A stretch of 64,000 bases of DNA, from positions 12,046,001 to 12,110,000 of the forward strand of contig JANCRA010000009.1 of assembly GCA_024362935.1 (NCBI GenBank), in the 5' to 3' direction. The stretch is from Setophaga petechia. Taxonomy: Eukaryota; Chordata; Aves; Passeriformes; Parulidae. Of the stretch, positions 14,181 to 25,815 are shown piece after piece. Below the pieces are notes generated by a model, which was given only the letters and a program-made list of their open reading frames with translations, was not told the DNA's origin and did not search any database. Position 1 is the stretch's first letter; each line of letters begins with the position of its first letter. Both the position numbers and the translations under genes were made by a program.

Positions 14181-15857
14181 CTCCCCTTACTGCATCCACT
14201 CACACAAATGTATCTTCTTCAGGATTTCTGCAGAATCCAAATTTTGGCACCACTTATTTTTTTTTCTCAGGGCCGCTAATATGTTGGACAACTGCTTTTT
14301 ATACCTGTCCTTTCATGGATTAGATTACCCATCTCTTCCCAGACTGTATATTCTGTTACTGTATTTATGCATGCAATTTGCTTTTTTCTCACTGTCTCAC
14401 CTGTTGCCTAATAGCCATCCTTTAATTTTGGGGTTTTGGCTGCCTTTTCAGAAGTATGTTTTTGTCGTGCACTGTACAAGCACATGCAGTACTGCAGAAG
14501 ATGCAAGGGTAGGGAGAGATGCTTCAGAAAATTCAGAAAGGCTCCTCTAATCTGAGAAAATGTACCATTTCTAAATGGATATGATGTTTTAATGATGATC
14601 CAAACTAATGCAATATCAGGTTATTGGCTTTTGTTTCAGGACCTGATGATGCCTCCATATCTGCTTTGATACTTATTTTTCTTTTTTTTTTTTTTCAGGC
14701 TCTGCAATTTAAAAAAAACGTAGGAATAGAGGTGGGGAAAGGAAAAAGTTATTAAATTATTGTAAATCAAAAGTTACAAAATTAACTATTACAGTGACAA
14801 AACTGCAGTTGTCAGTAACAGAATAAAATACACCATTCCATTTTGCTAAAATTGTGCAAATTTATCCGATTTATTATAAGATGCCTTGTTTACAATACTA
14901 GAGTTTTAATGAAGATAAACTTATTTCTATTTCATGTCCTCTGTTCTTTTGTCCACAGAAGGGAATATGATACAAAGAACTCCCATTTTCCCTCATGGCA
15001 AATATCCCACAGGCGAAGCAGGGGAGTTGCAAGGCAGGAGCTTCCCCCCAGCTCAATTGGCAGGACTCAACATAATCATTTAAGCACAAACTAGATTGGT
15101 TTTCTCTCCACTTACGTAAATCCATAATGCTCAAATCCACAGTCCTTCACTGTTGAATTACTGCCAGTGGTTTCCAATACAAGCTCTTTATTAAATAAAC
15201 AGGGATCAGATGACATGTGTTTGAGTGCAGATGACCAGTGCTACTATAGATTGCTTCTATCTGAAAAGCACAGATTTGTAAGGGGATGCTGGATGTCTGC
15301 AAGAAAGGATTACCAGGCACAGATGGCAGTGCTCATTTATGTAGCTGGAAAGCAAGGATGCAGTAGTATTAAGAAGTGAAGGCTGTGATTCTGTACATGA
15401 AGGAAGTGAAACCTATCACAGGGAGATGTGGAAAAGTCACCAACAAAGGCAACTGGCAGTATTTTCCTTCCTAGTTCATTGTAAACTATGTTAGTGGAAA
15501 TGCTTGAGCCATTCTCATGTGATTTAGCCTTTTAATCCAACTTCTGCACTGTCTCAAACCCAAGATGGGGAGGAGAAGGAGGAATTAGAGTATAGTGCCG
15601 TGTAACTAGGGAATCTCACAAATCTACCTGCGCTGCCCAAAATCCACCATAACCTTGTGCACCAAGGTGTGCATGAAGGACAAGGTGTCTCACAGGGATT
15701 TCTAGGAGCTGGACAGGCTGCCAGTCCCACTGTTCAACAGCATCATCTCCCTAGTTCAAAGCAAGAGGTGAAAGAGAGATGGAGATGGGACACTTCAGTA
15801 ATGTCTTGGCAAAACTTTCCCGTGGGATATGTGTCCATGTTGGGTCAGACAGACTAA

Positions 15858-15945
15858 GAAGCCTTTGGGTTGGAAAAGACATCCAAGATCATCAAGTCCA
15901 ACCATTAACCTAAAGCTGCCAAAGAATATAAATCCCATTCAAACT
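15858..15945 (-). mobile_element. CR1 LINE 3' fragment
   Basis: Reverse-complement CR1: GGGTTGGAAAAGACATCCAA, 'gatcatcaagtccaaccatt' and AACCTAAAGCTGCCAAA. Short and without the octamer tail. Confidence 0.85.
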
Positions 15946-16311
15946 TAAGCAAGTCTATTGATATCCTCAATAAATCTTCTATAAAATCCATTTGAGACCC
16001 TTACTGTAACTGTAGGGTCTGTCAGGATGGAAAGAACAGGGTAAGAACTTTTGATATCTGTTAACCCAAACTGGAAAGTGTTGGAATTTGGGTAGTACAA
16101 AAACACCTATTTTCAAGCACATAATTAGCCACTTTGGACAGACTGTCAGACATTCAGATTTACAACATGTAAGCAATTTATTCTGACTTCTTTATATAAA
16201 GCCTACGTGACTGATGCTCTGCTGCAGAAAAATACCTGGTGTCTGATTAATTCCAGTGTGTTTCAGCTGCATGTTCATGTTGTTTCATCTCTTTTCTTGG
16301 CAAGCTACTGT

Positions 16312-16352
16312 GTTTGCACTCAGGAAGCCTGGTACTGGTTTGCACTCAGGAA
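16312..16352. repeat. 15-bp direct repeat, period 26
   Basis: GTTTGCACTCAGGAA occurs at 16312-16326 and again at 16338-16352, a small local duplication. Confidence 0.9.
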
Positions 16353-16440
16353 ATTATCTGAGTTTTTGCAAAAAAATGTGTTGAAATTACATTTTTCTCT
16401 GAAAATGCCATCGATAATCAATTTTTCTCTAGCAATTCTC

Positions 16441-16525
16441 ATTGCAACAACCACAATCACATAATCACACAATCACACCAATCCAATCACACATTGACTC
16501 ACTGAGCTGTGGTCAATGTGTGATT
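16441..16525. repeat. Degenerate ATCACAC array ending in a perfect 14-bp hairpin
   Basis: AATCACA-type units repeat from about 16450 to 16492. The last unit is the left arm AATCACACATTGAC (16485-16498) of a perfect inverted repeat whose right arm is GTCAATGTGTGATT (16512-16525), with a 13-base loop. Confidence 0.85.
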
Positions 16526-18087
16526 TCTTGACTATCTGGTTTTTGCTTTTAGTTTTTTTGTTTGTTTCTTTGTTTCTTTGTTATTATACAGAAATTTATA
16601 TATTGAAAATTATTTCACATGATGTCTTTGTTCCCAGCAGTCCCTGAACTGTGAAATGGTGTCATGTATTGTTTTGTTCTGCTGACTACTTACATCTACA
16701 TCTATAAAATGATTCAGATCTTCAGTGGCCAGAGGCTTATCTTATTATTTTCTTCCCCTTAAATAACTCTTTAAATAAAACATTGAAAATTAAAATGCAG
16801 TTCACTGGCTATGGACTTTTTTCTATAAACTGTTATTTTTCTGAACATAATTCACTTCTTCAAGATTGGAATTCTGAGTGTAAATATTAGCTTTATTAAT
16901 GGAAATTGAATTCATAAAACCTTAAGCAGAGTGCTGGAAATTTTTCCTCCTCTTTGTTCCCAGGTACAGTCCCTTCTTAGTACCTCAGGCTTGGTAAAGA
17001 GGGTTCAGCCATAATGCAACTTACAGAAATATGTATTTTTTTCAAGGTCTCTGGAGCAGGAATAATCAAGCACTAAATTTACAAGAACTTCAGGTTAATA
17101 CTTCCAATTTTATGCTTTCCATTTCTATAATCATGTCAGTTTTGTAATGGCATAAAGTAGCACTAAGACATTCAATCCAGTTTAATCCAATTACTGCTTT
17201 GCTCTCTCAGGCATGCCTTATTCTTAGATAGGAGAAAACCATCAAGTGTGATGATTTTATGGATTCACTTGGTACCATAAGTAAGCTATATCATTATATT
17301 TGCGTTTTGTTTTCGCATGCATCTGTTTTTAGATGCTGCAGAGTTTGCAGGGTCAATCTTCTCTGGGTGATTCTGGGTGAATTTTTTTCTGCCCCCTTTA
17401 GGGTAATGCTGCCTGGACAGCATCAGTGTTCTAAGGGATGCACAGATGCATCTGCAAGGGAAGTTTTGTTGCTTAAGCCTCCCTTCCAGTGACAGCTCCA
17501 TGTCAGGAATAGGGAGTTGTGGTGGTGATGCAAACTTCTTTTATTACCCATAGCTGTTGCCAACATGTGTTTATAAAAATTCTCTTCAGATGTCTGATGA
17601 ATTGAGCAAGATATGAATTTTGTGTCGTAAGTGCAGCTGAGGAGAGTAAGCTGTAACTGGCACAACAGCCAAGCTTCTAGCAGTGACACCCCCACTCCAC
17701 CAGTAGGTTTTCAAATACTGTGGAGTCAATCTTCTTTCCACATTAGGACTAAGAAAATGTGCCTGGTTTTTTTATTTTTCAGGCTCTGGATTGTCTTCTT
17801 TTTTCCTTTACTCTGAGGTGGATGTTGTTCCTTTCATGCACTGTGTTTACTTAAAGATTTTGCAAGGGGTTCCTAAGAGAAGATGTGTTGTAGTGCTATG
17901 CCTCCAAAGGGCTGGGATCAGCAAATCATACCATGGTGGTCTGGATTAATGAGCAGGAAGACATCTGTCTGTCCATGAAGACATCAAAAATATAAAGGGG
18001 AATCTTATGACTGGTAGTGCCTGAGGTCAGGCAGTGCAGACAGCATGGAAACACAGCAGAAGTCCAAGAATCTAGCACTGACACTTA

Positions 18088-18242
18088 TAGAATCATAGAA
18101 CCTTTTAGACTGGAAAAAATCTCGAAGGTCATTGAGTCCAATCATTAACCCAGCACTGCCAAGTCCACCACCAAACCATATCCCTAAATGCCACATCTAT
18201 ACATCTTTTAAATACCTCCAGGGATGGTGACTTCCCCAGATT
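18088..18242 (-). mobile_element. CR1 LINE 3' end
   Basis: Reverse-complement CR1 beginning with the tail AGAATCATAGAACC, then 'aaggtcattgagtccaatca', 'ctgccaagtccaccacc' and 'aaatacctccagggatggtg'. Confidence 0.92.
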
Positions 18243-20391
18243 GCACCAATGTTAACAGTGTGAGTTATTATTTAGTTTAATTTTCAGGTATCCAGTGTCC
18301 CAAATTCCCTAAACAAATTTTGCCTTCATTATAGAAGTATTGGTAAAATTAGTTTCTATGTTGCAACCAAATTTCACATTTTGAAAATCACAAAGGGCAT
18401 CAGTGTATAGCTCAGGTCTTCAAAATTCAGCACTTTCTCTAGTCTGAAGGGCCAAAAAGTTTTCCCATAGTTTCCAACTTCCAGGTTGCATTTCAGAATC
18501 CAGGACTATGGATCAGGCTTCACAATCCAGCCTTCTATGAGAATACCCATGTAGTACCACCATCTTCTCTCTGGAGCTAACTTTGTCCTCATTTTCCTTT
18601 CAAAATACATTGGGCCTTTTCAGGGCAGTTTCTCTCCTTGGCCACTCCTGCAGTATTGGAAGCTGGACTGGGTATTGGCAATTAGTGAGGCTGCTCTTCA
18701 GGGTTAATTATCTGAATTAAGCGAACATGTTCCCATGCCAGGTCTTCCAAAAGTTGTGGCTTTTAATAAGCGAGCACTGGTTCAGTCTCACAGATCCCAT
18801 CCGTCCCTTCTTGCTCTTCTTTCCTGCTTCTCTTCTGCATGTAGCCACCTCTCTGACTCCACTTGCAGAGTGTGGTGGGTTTGGAAAGGCATGCACCAAA
18901 TGGTGGCTTTAGGAACATGGAAAAGATGCAGATCTGCTGCCTCTCAGCTGTTTAAAAAGGTGAGGATAAGTCCAGTATGATGTGCTGCAGAAACTGGGAC
19001 GCTGTAGAAAGGTTTCACCACATCATACTAATATTAATAGGGCATTATGAGGAATCCACAAATAGCTGATTAACTATCAAATTGTGGTGCTGTGCCTCTG
19101 CATGGTAGTATCTGGGAAAAATGCACCAAAGCCAATTTATTGAAATACCAACGTGAAGTTTCTCTACCTATCATTGCTTTTTTACTCCCTTTTCTTTTTC
19201 TCTGTTTTGGTTTTGGTCTTCTGTTTTTCATTTGTATCCTTGTCCTTCATTTTCCATCTTTATTATTAATAAAATTCCCTTTTGTCACTTCCTTCCTATC
19301 TAGTACTTTCATTTCTCTTTTGTTGTAGCAATTCTGTGCCCCATACTGCATTTCACTCTCTGTTAATAAGTCCTTCCCCAGATTCTGACACCTCATGGGA
19401 ACTGTCCTTCAAGGGCTTTAAGGCTGATTTTTGCTATCCTGTTCTCCTCTTATCTGCTTGGCAGGGGTAGAGGCCAATAATCTGACTGGCAGAGTGTTCC
19501 TGTGGTGGCTGCAGCTCCTGGTGGAAGAACAAACTTGGTGAAGGTCTCTGAAGGGACCCTAACAAGGTCCAGATGAACATTTGCTGTGTTTCACACAAAG
19601 ATTTGGTGCTTCACAGGCAAGCTATTTCAGTGCAGTCATAATGTGATGTCTGTATAAGAGGGAAATGCTGATGGTGCAGGGGGCACAGAGAGGGAGAAGG
19701 ATAAAGCAGGTTTTCCAAATGCACCATCAGAAAAATAATCATTTAACTGAGAGGAGTAGGTCATCATCATCTCTTCCATAGGTATTGGAAATAGTGTGGT
19801 CCTGCAATCTCTGTTTTGGATTTTCTGCTATGATAGGGCAGCTGTTACATCATTTACTGGCACTAATTGCTTTAAGACTTCAGCTAATCATGTCCCTGAA
19901 GAAGCCCAACTCAAGTTGACAGCTCCAGTTTTGCCTCTCTGGCTGGCATCAGGGACAGCTCAGTAGTGCTGGGACACAACTCTGAGTCAGTCCCATTTCC
20001 CATGCTCCTGCCAGCTTTTCCACAGCATATCCCATGTGCAAGGGGTTCTGGAGGGGCCAGAGGGGCCTTGGCAGAGCTGAAGAGAGCTTGGCAGGAGCCA
20101 CTGTGCTGCTCCAGGCAGTCTGGTTCTGTGGCTGCCCTCACAGCTGCAAGTGCTCAGGGGCAGAGGGGAAGAATAGGCTTTTCTTTTAAATCAGGAATTA
20201 CTCATTCCATCTGGGAGCTTTCTGATGACACATCCTTCTAGAAGACTGTCGCTGTCAAAAGCAAGCTTATTACCAATTCAGTTTATTCTCTCCTATTAGG
20301 TTGAACCACAAAGCTGCTGAGTTAAATTGACATCATTGGGTGCTACCCAAAGAATGACATTATTTAGAATTAGAAAGCCTATTCTTCTCCC

Positions 20392-20951
20392 TGTTGTGGT
20401 TTAATTCCAGGCAGCAACTAAGTACCACACAAGCAGTCCCTCACTCCTCTCCAACAGCAGGATGGGGGGAAGAGAACTGGAAGGGTAAAAATGAGAAAAC
20501 TCATAGATTGATAAAGGAATAGTTCAATGATTGAGATTTTATACTAATTTTAATAATATTAATAGTAGTAGTAATAGTAGTAGTAGAGGAAGGAATAAAT
20601 CCCAAGAAACACAAGAAACACATCACTTGATATCTGATGGTAGCCCATCCCCAAGCAACAATCAGCTCCCCACAGTTTACACACTGGACATGACATGGAG
20701 AAATGAAAGTATGGAATATCCCTTTGGCCAGTTCAGGTCATCTGCCCTGGCCATGCTCCCTCACAGCTTCTTGTGTACCTGCTGTCCAACAGAGCATGGA
20801 AAACTGAAAAGTCCTTAAGGTAGAGTGAGCACTACTCAGGAATAAGCAGAACATCACTGTGTTATCAACATTACTGTCACAGTAAATCCAAAACACAGCA
20901 AGGTACCAGGTACTAGGAAGAAAATTAACTCTACCAGCTGAAAACAGAACA
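20392..20951 (-). mobile_element. Solo LTR of an ERVL-type endogenous retrovirus
   Basis: About 560 bases bounded by TG...CA and matching, in reverse orientation, the ERVL-type LTR common in songbirds. Recognisable blocks are 'gtggtttaattccaggcagc' at the left, 'ggaatatccctttggccagt', 'agcttcttgtg', 'ctgaaaagtcctt' and 'aggaagaaaattaactct' at the right. The internal trinucleotide stretch (20553-20587, AGT/ATT) belongs to the family. The TATA-equivalent position (about 20674-20684) is decayed. No internal retroviral genes flank it, so it is a solo LTR. A clear target duplication was not found. Confidence 0.85.
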
Positions 20952-23900
20952 CCATCAAGTCTCAAATAATTTATTTTCTAATTAAAAAATAAATTTAAGA
21001 CATTAAGAAACACCAGAAGCTACCATGTCACAGCTAGAGGATGAGCTCCTGTCCTGGATGTGGGAGCCAGAGTTCCCTCCATCAGCAGCCTGTGGTTCCC
21101 CCTGGGGAGCAATGCTGTGAGGTGTAAGGGCTCTCAGAAGCATCAGGCACAGCCTGAACAAGGCTCACATCCCACATGAGCAGTCAGAGCCTTCACAGTG
21201 CTCAGGAGGTTAATAATCATTTATGAACTCAGAAGTTTTCAATGGCTTTTAAACTCTAATTTCACTTTCAATCAAGTTGTGTCAAATTTAGCTGAAGATT
21301 AGGTGACAAGCATTAACACTGAACTGCTGCTCTGCTTTTTGCTTTCCAGTCAGCCCTGGATGAACAGATTTGCTTTTTTTTTAATTCACATAAAGGTAGG
21401 GGTGAGTGTGCTCAAAAAGAAATTATCTACACTCATTCCCCAAAGCCTTTGTTATGCAAGTAAGCAAACAACAGCAATTTAAAATGCCATTGTGTGACAT
21501 TTGCAGCAGCAAATATCTGATTTTGTGTTGGGCAGAAAACATCCTCTGTCCTGAAGCATAGCTTGATTTCCAGATTATTTTATGGCTTTCCCTGTGACTA
21601 GAGAAAGAATATTGGTGATTATAGAGAAACTGCAAATCTTTGAGATTCAGACTGGCATGTATAAATCATGTGTTTGAACCTGAGTCAATCCCCTAGGAAT
21701 TATTTTCCCCCAGGCGAGATTGGTGGACGTCACTGTTTGCTTTTCGATCTTGGTTTGGGGTTTTTTCCTTGCTTCCGCGATGTGGGTCATAACCGGCTTC
21801 CTAAGACTGTCAGAACATTTTTTACTTACTAATCTCAGTGTCTGTGCCCTCAAACATCTCTCTCCTCTCTTCCAGTGGTGCACTATATTTTATACAGGTT
21901 TCAGCCTGTTGTACTAAAAGCATTAAATGGAGAGCTGTTGAGCATTTTGTGGTTTATAGTTTGGTGAGTGTGGGAGATGGACATCCACTGAGGCTCTCCA
22001 GGCAGGTATGTCCGTAACAGGACTGCTGGTGGCTGCTGGGAATCAGCCTGATGGCTCTTTCCCTCCAGCCTCTCCCAGGAACATTATTTTCTTAAAAGAA
22101 CCTTGTGGAAAACTTATTTTAATATTGCCTTTCAGAATTGGACTATTAGACTTCAGAGAGTCCAGAGCATTTACCGCATTCTTGGAGCTACCCTTTTAAA
22201 ACAAAAGATACAGTATTTTTCATAATTCTAGGAGGGAATCACAGCTGCTGCAACATCTGTTTCTCTCCCTTCGCAGAGGAGACACTGCATTACACACAGC
22301 TCATGATGGGTTTCTTGCATTTAAACATTTTTGTGCCTTAATTTGAAAGGGTGTCTTGCTGTGTAGTTTCTCTTGTTAGGTGCTTTGATATGCATCTTCT
22401 TTCTTTTCCTGCTAGTTAAGTGTCAAGGTAATAGCAAATCTCAGGCTGTCCCTCAGCCTAAGCAAGCTGTCCTGAGTGTGTGCTAGAGTTAAACAGCTAT
22501 GTACTCTTACACTCCTGTGATCTTACATCAGTTCACCAGTTATTATTTCCCATTATCAAATGAAGCAATAGCAAAGCTTTGGAATGATGCTGCAGCTTTT
22601 CCAAAGAGCAATTTCCTTTTCCTTCTCGAGCCTCCTTCTGCCTTTCCCTGTATATTTGATAGTACATCAGCTTCCTCTTGAAACGATCCCCAGCAGAGCA
22701 CTTCAGCTATTTCAACCAGGGTCTTTCTGAAGGCGTTTTTTAAAAACTGGCTTCTACAGCAGAGCTGGGTTATAATAAAGAGCAACAAAAAAAATCCTTC
22801 TGCCTCAGAGAGCCAGTTTTGTACTCACTGATGCATGTCGTGAACTCTGTGCCTGGAATATCCCCACTGGAGGCACTCGGCTGTATTGTTTGCACACACA
22901 GAGTTAAGCACCTGTGTAAGTGCTTGCAAGGTGATGGCTTTAAACCTCACTAGAAGCTAAAAATATATGCATTGCTCTGTGGGAGAGACTAAACCAGGGC
23001 AACTCATCTATACTGTCTTTTTTTTATTATTGTCTCTGTTTCTAGAATGGCTGTAATTTAGGAACACATATAACAAAGAGAACAGTGATGAACTTCCAAA
23101 GAATTTCTTCATCCCACTCCAACACTTGTCATCACCTTGATCTAGGCAATTTCCCAGTGATGTTGACTGAATATATGATATGACAGAAGACACCAAGGGC
23201 TACAAGATTTAATCCTAGCACAGCTTTTCAGATAAATAAATGACATAACCAAACCTCCTCTACAGTTAGTTTCTTGCTGTTCCTGCAAGATTGAATTGGG
23301 GCTTAGTTTGCTCCAGTGTTTCTCTGTGATGTAATTGCCTAGCAAAATGCAGAACAGTAGTCTTTTGAGCTGATGGGATTTAAAATGTGCTTGGGTTTGA
23401 AAACAAGGACCAGATAAGGACTGTATCAGGAGCCAGATTAATGGCCAGCCTACAGTACAGAGATCTTGGGTGAGGCTCTGCCATCAATACTTTTGCCTTG
23501 GAGAATTTATTCTGCATAGAGTTGTTAGAATTATGCTATTGGAGTGGAAGCAGTCTGTCTTGGTTGACCAAATCTTTGATAATTTATTGAAATCCTGCCA
23601 TGGCCAGTATATGTACAATAAAGATCACAAATTTTACAGCTTGTCTGTACAAAACTTTACATTGAACTGAAAATGGCTTAGGATGCAATCAGCCATGCTC
23701 AATATCACAGAGTATTCCTGGGGGCATTGCCAATACCTGTGCAGCATGCCAACCCAGAACAGCTGGAAAAAATGGATGCTTGGAAAACTGGAAGGATATT
23801 TGTCCCCAGTAACACACGGTGTCAATGAATTCTGCAGTAGGAATCCTGTAGATACAAATGACATGTCTTGGAGCTTTTGTTTCAGACTCTGAGATTCTTT

Positions 23901-24231
23901 TGGTATTTATCATCATTTTCAGCTGCCATTTTTAAAGATGTGTCTATTAACAACGAGCTTGATAGAAAATATCTTTTTCAAGGGTGGACTTAAAAACTTT
24001 GGAAGCCTTTATGAAGCAAAAGCTAACAGCTTCTAAGTACAATACAAGCAAGTTAAGCAACACTGTGTTAAAGGTTATAAAATTCCTTTCAGGTTTATAT
24101 GAGAAAACCACACATTGTATAAAAATGTAGAACAAATGACTTTTCTTCCTTTAAAAGCCTCAGCAATTTCTCTTTAATGGCAACATAATATTTGGAAATA
24201 CTATCTCCTAAATAAACAATGTCATACTGAC

Positions 24232-24986
24232 GGCATCAGCAGTTAATATTACACAAGCTTAAGTTAAGGAAATATACTTTGGTAACAAGAGTTACAGTGC
24301 ATGTTTTTCTTCCTTCCCTTTCTCTAGGACACTTTTTGGGTGTCACTCAAACTTTACCATGCACTTTTCCCAGTATATCACAGTCCTGATGTTGGGAAGC
24401 ATAATTGTACCAGATCTTGCCAGATTTCACAGTGTTTACAATAGGGACAAATAAAACACACAGAGAAACATCACACTGAATTTTTACCAGTGTCACAGGC
24501 TTTCAACTTCTTGATTGCTCTAATTTAAGCTCAGGCTGTTGCCAAACTATGGTGGTGTCCATGGACAAGGACAATTTTCAGATGAAACACAATTGCCAAG
24601 AGTGGTGCCACGGCACTGGACAGGGACCCATCTGCAGGGCTCTCCTCTGCCCTCCAGCCCTGGGAAGCAGCCTCTGGTGTCAGATTAGAGGGAATCCTCT
24701 TAGTAGCTCTTTCTCAGTTTAAAAGAGAGCCTATCCCTTCAAAAGTCAAACACAGAAAAGTCCTGAAGTTCTTTTTCCAGATAGAGCTCTCAGGTAGTCG
24801 TCTTTCTATCCTTTCTCCTTGGAAAATAGGGTCTAATATTAGCCAAGTGTTGGCACTGTTTCAAAGCACCTCTTCTCAGCTGGTGCTGAAATAAGACATG
24901 GGAAGGACTGAGAGAGGTCCAGCTTTTCTCTGGATATCCTTCCTTCATTCTTTGGAGAGGGCATCAGCAGTTAATATTAGACAAGC
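24232..24986. repeat. 27-bp direct repeat pair bracketing about 700 bases
   Basis: Copies at 24232-24258 and 24960-24986, starting GGCATCAGCAGTTAATATTA, differ at one base (C versus G at position 21). The DNA between them is unique-looking, with no terminal inverted repeats or LTR hallmarks that I can see. Confidence 0.85.
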
Positions 24987-25559
24987 AGCTCAGAGCAGAC
25001 TTCTATTTGCAGCTCAGCAGTGATTCACCTCCCATTCAAATGGAATAACAGATTGATGGGGCTCCAGAACCAGTGCTATGGGATGGCAATAACCTAAATA
25101 AAGGATTCAAATATTTGAAAGGCTCCTAAATAACTATTTCTCTTTTTCAAAAAATATTTAGAGATAAAGTATGGGCTCATTATTAACCAAGATTAATATT
25201 GATGCAAGCGTAGCCATAAACAGGATGTGAACTAAAATCTGCACAAGGTACAGAGTATTATATTGGCCTAATGCATTTACCTTCCTGATTTTAAGATGAA
25301 CCATGAATTTTATCATGCCAGTGAGAAGGCAAGCTTTTTTAAATTAATAATCTATTTTAAAATGCACTTTGTGTTAAGATCCAGATAATTCTGCAAAGAA
25401 ATTATAAAAAATTTAGGTAAGATCCTCTGATATTAAAGTTGCTCTTATCTAAAGATGTCTGCCTTTATGTCAACACAAGTATTTCAAGTTGGGAAGATGT
25501 CAATTTCCATGTGGCAGGCTCCATTATGAAAAGGAAAATACATGGAGATATCAGATAAA

Positions 25560-25815
25560 GAAACTACCCTGTTGTCATGGTGACAGCAATTAGCAGCAGT
25601 TAGAACAGCAGACAATGGATTTAATGGTTTGGTCTAATAGTGACTTAATTACTTAGCAGCCTAGTTTGTCTATCAGCATTTCAATACACAGGAATAATTC
25701 AGTGCTGTGCTCCCACTACATGATGCCTTCACTTAGCATTTTGAGTCTATTACAAGCAGAATTGCAGTAGCATCATTACCATAAATATTTTTGATTTCCT
25801 ACGTGCTGGGCAGGC
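25560..25815. promoter_or_regulatory. Candidate conserved non-coding element with RFX X-box-like site
   Basis: A non-repetitive block with dense plausible factor sites: GTTGTCATGGTGAC (25571-25584, near-palindromic, one mismatch from an RFX X-box on the minus strand) and homeodomain-type TTAATTA/AATTAGC cores just downstream. Called from composition and motif clustering only; no alignment was available. Confidence 0.25.

Larger units (their letters stand above)
14181..20391. other. Gene desert between CR1 remnants and the ERVL LTR
   Basis: Two short CR1 ends, the hairpin array at 16.49 kb and otherwise unassigned sequence. The T-tract plus CAG at 14684-14699 resembles an acceptor but is followed at once by stops in all frames. 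Confidence 0.7.

Noticed and set aside
14684..14725. Splice-acceptor-like T tract with CAG
   Set aside because: Stops follow at once in all frames and no exon or poly(A) context is evident.
23634..23916. Overlapping frames on both strands
   Set aside because: Short, mutually overlapping and unsupported by splice sites; a local dip in stop density.
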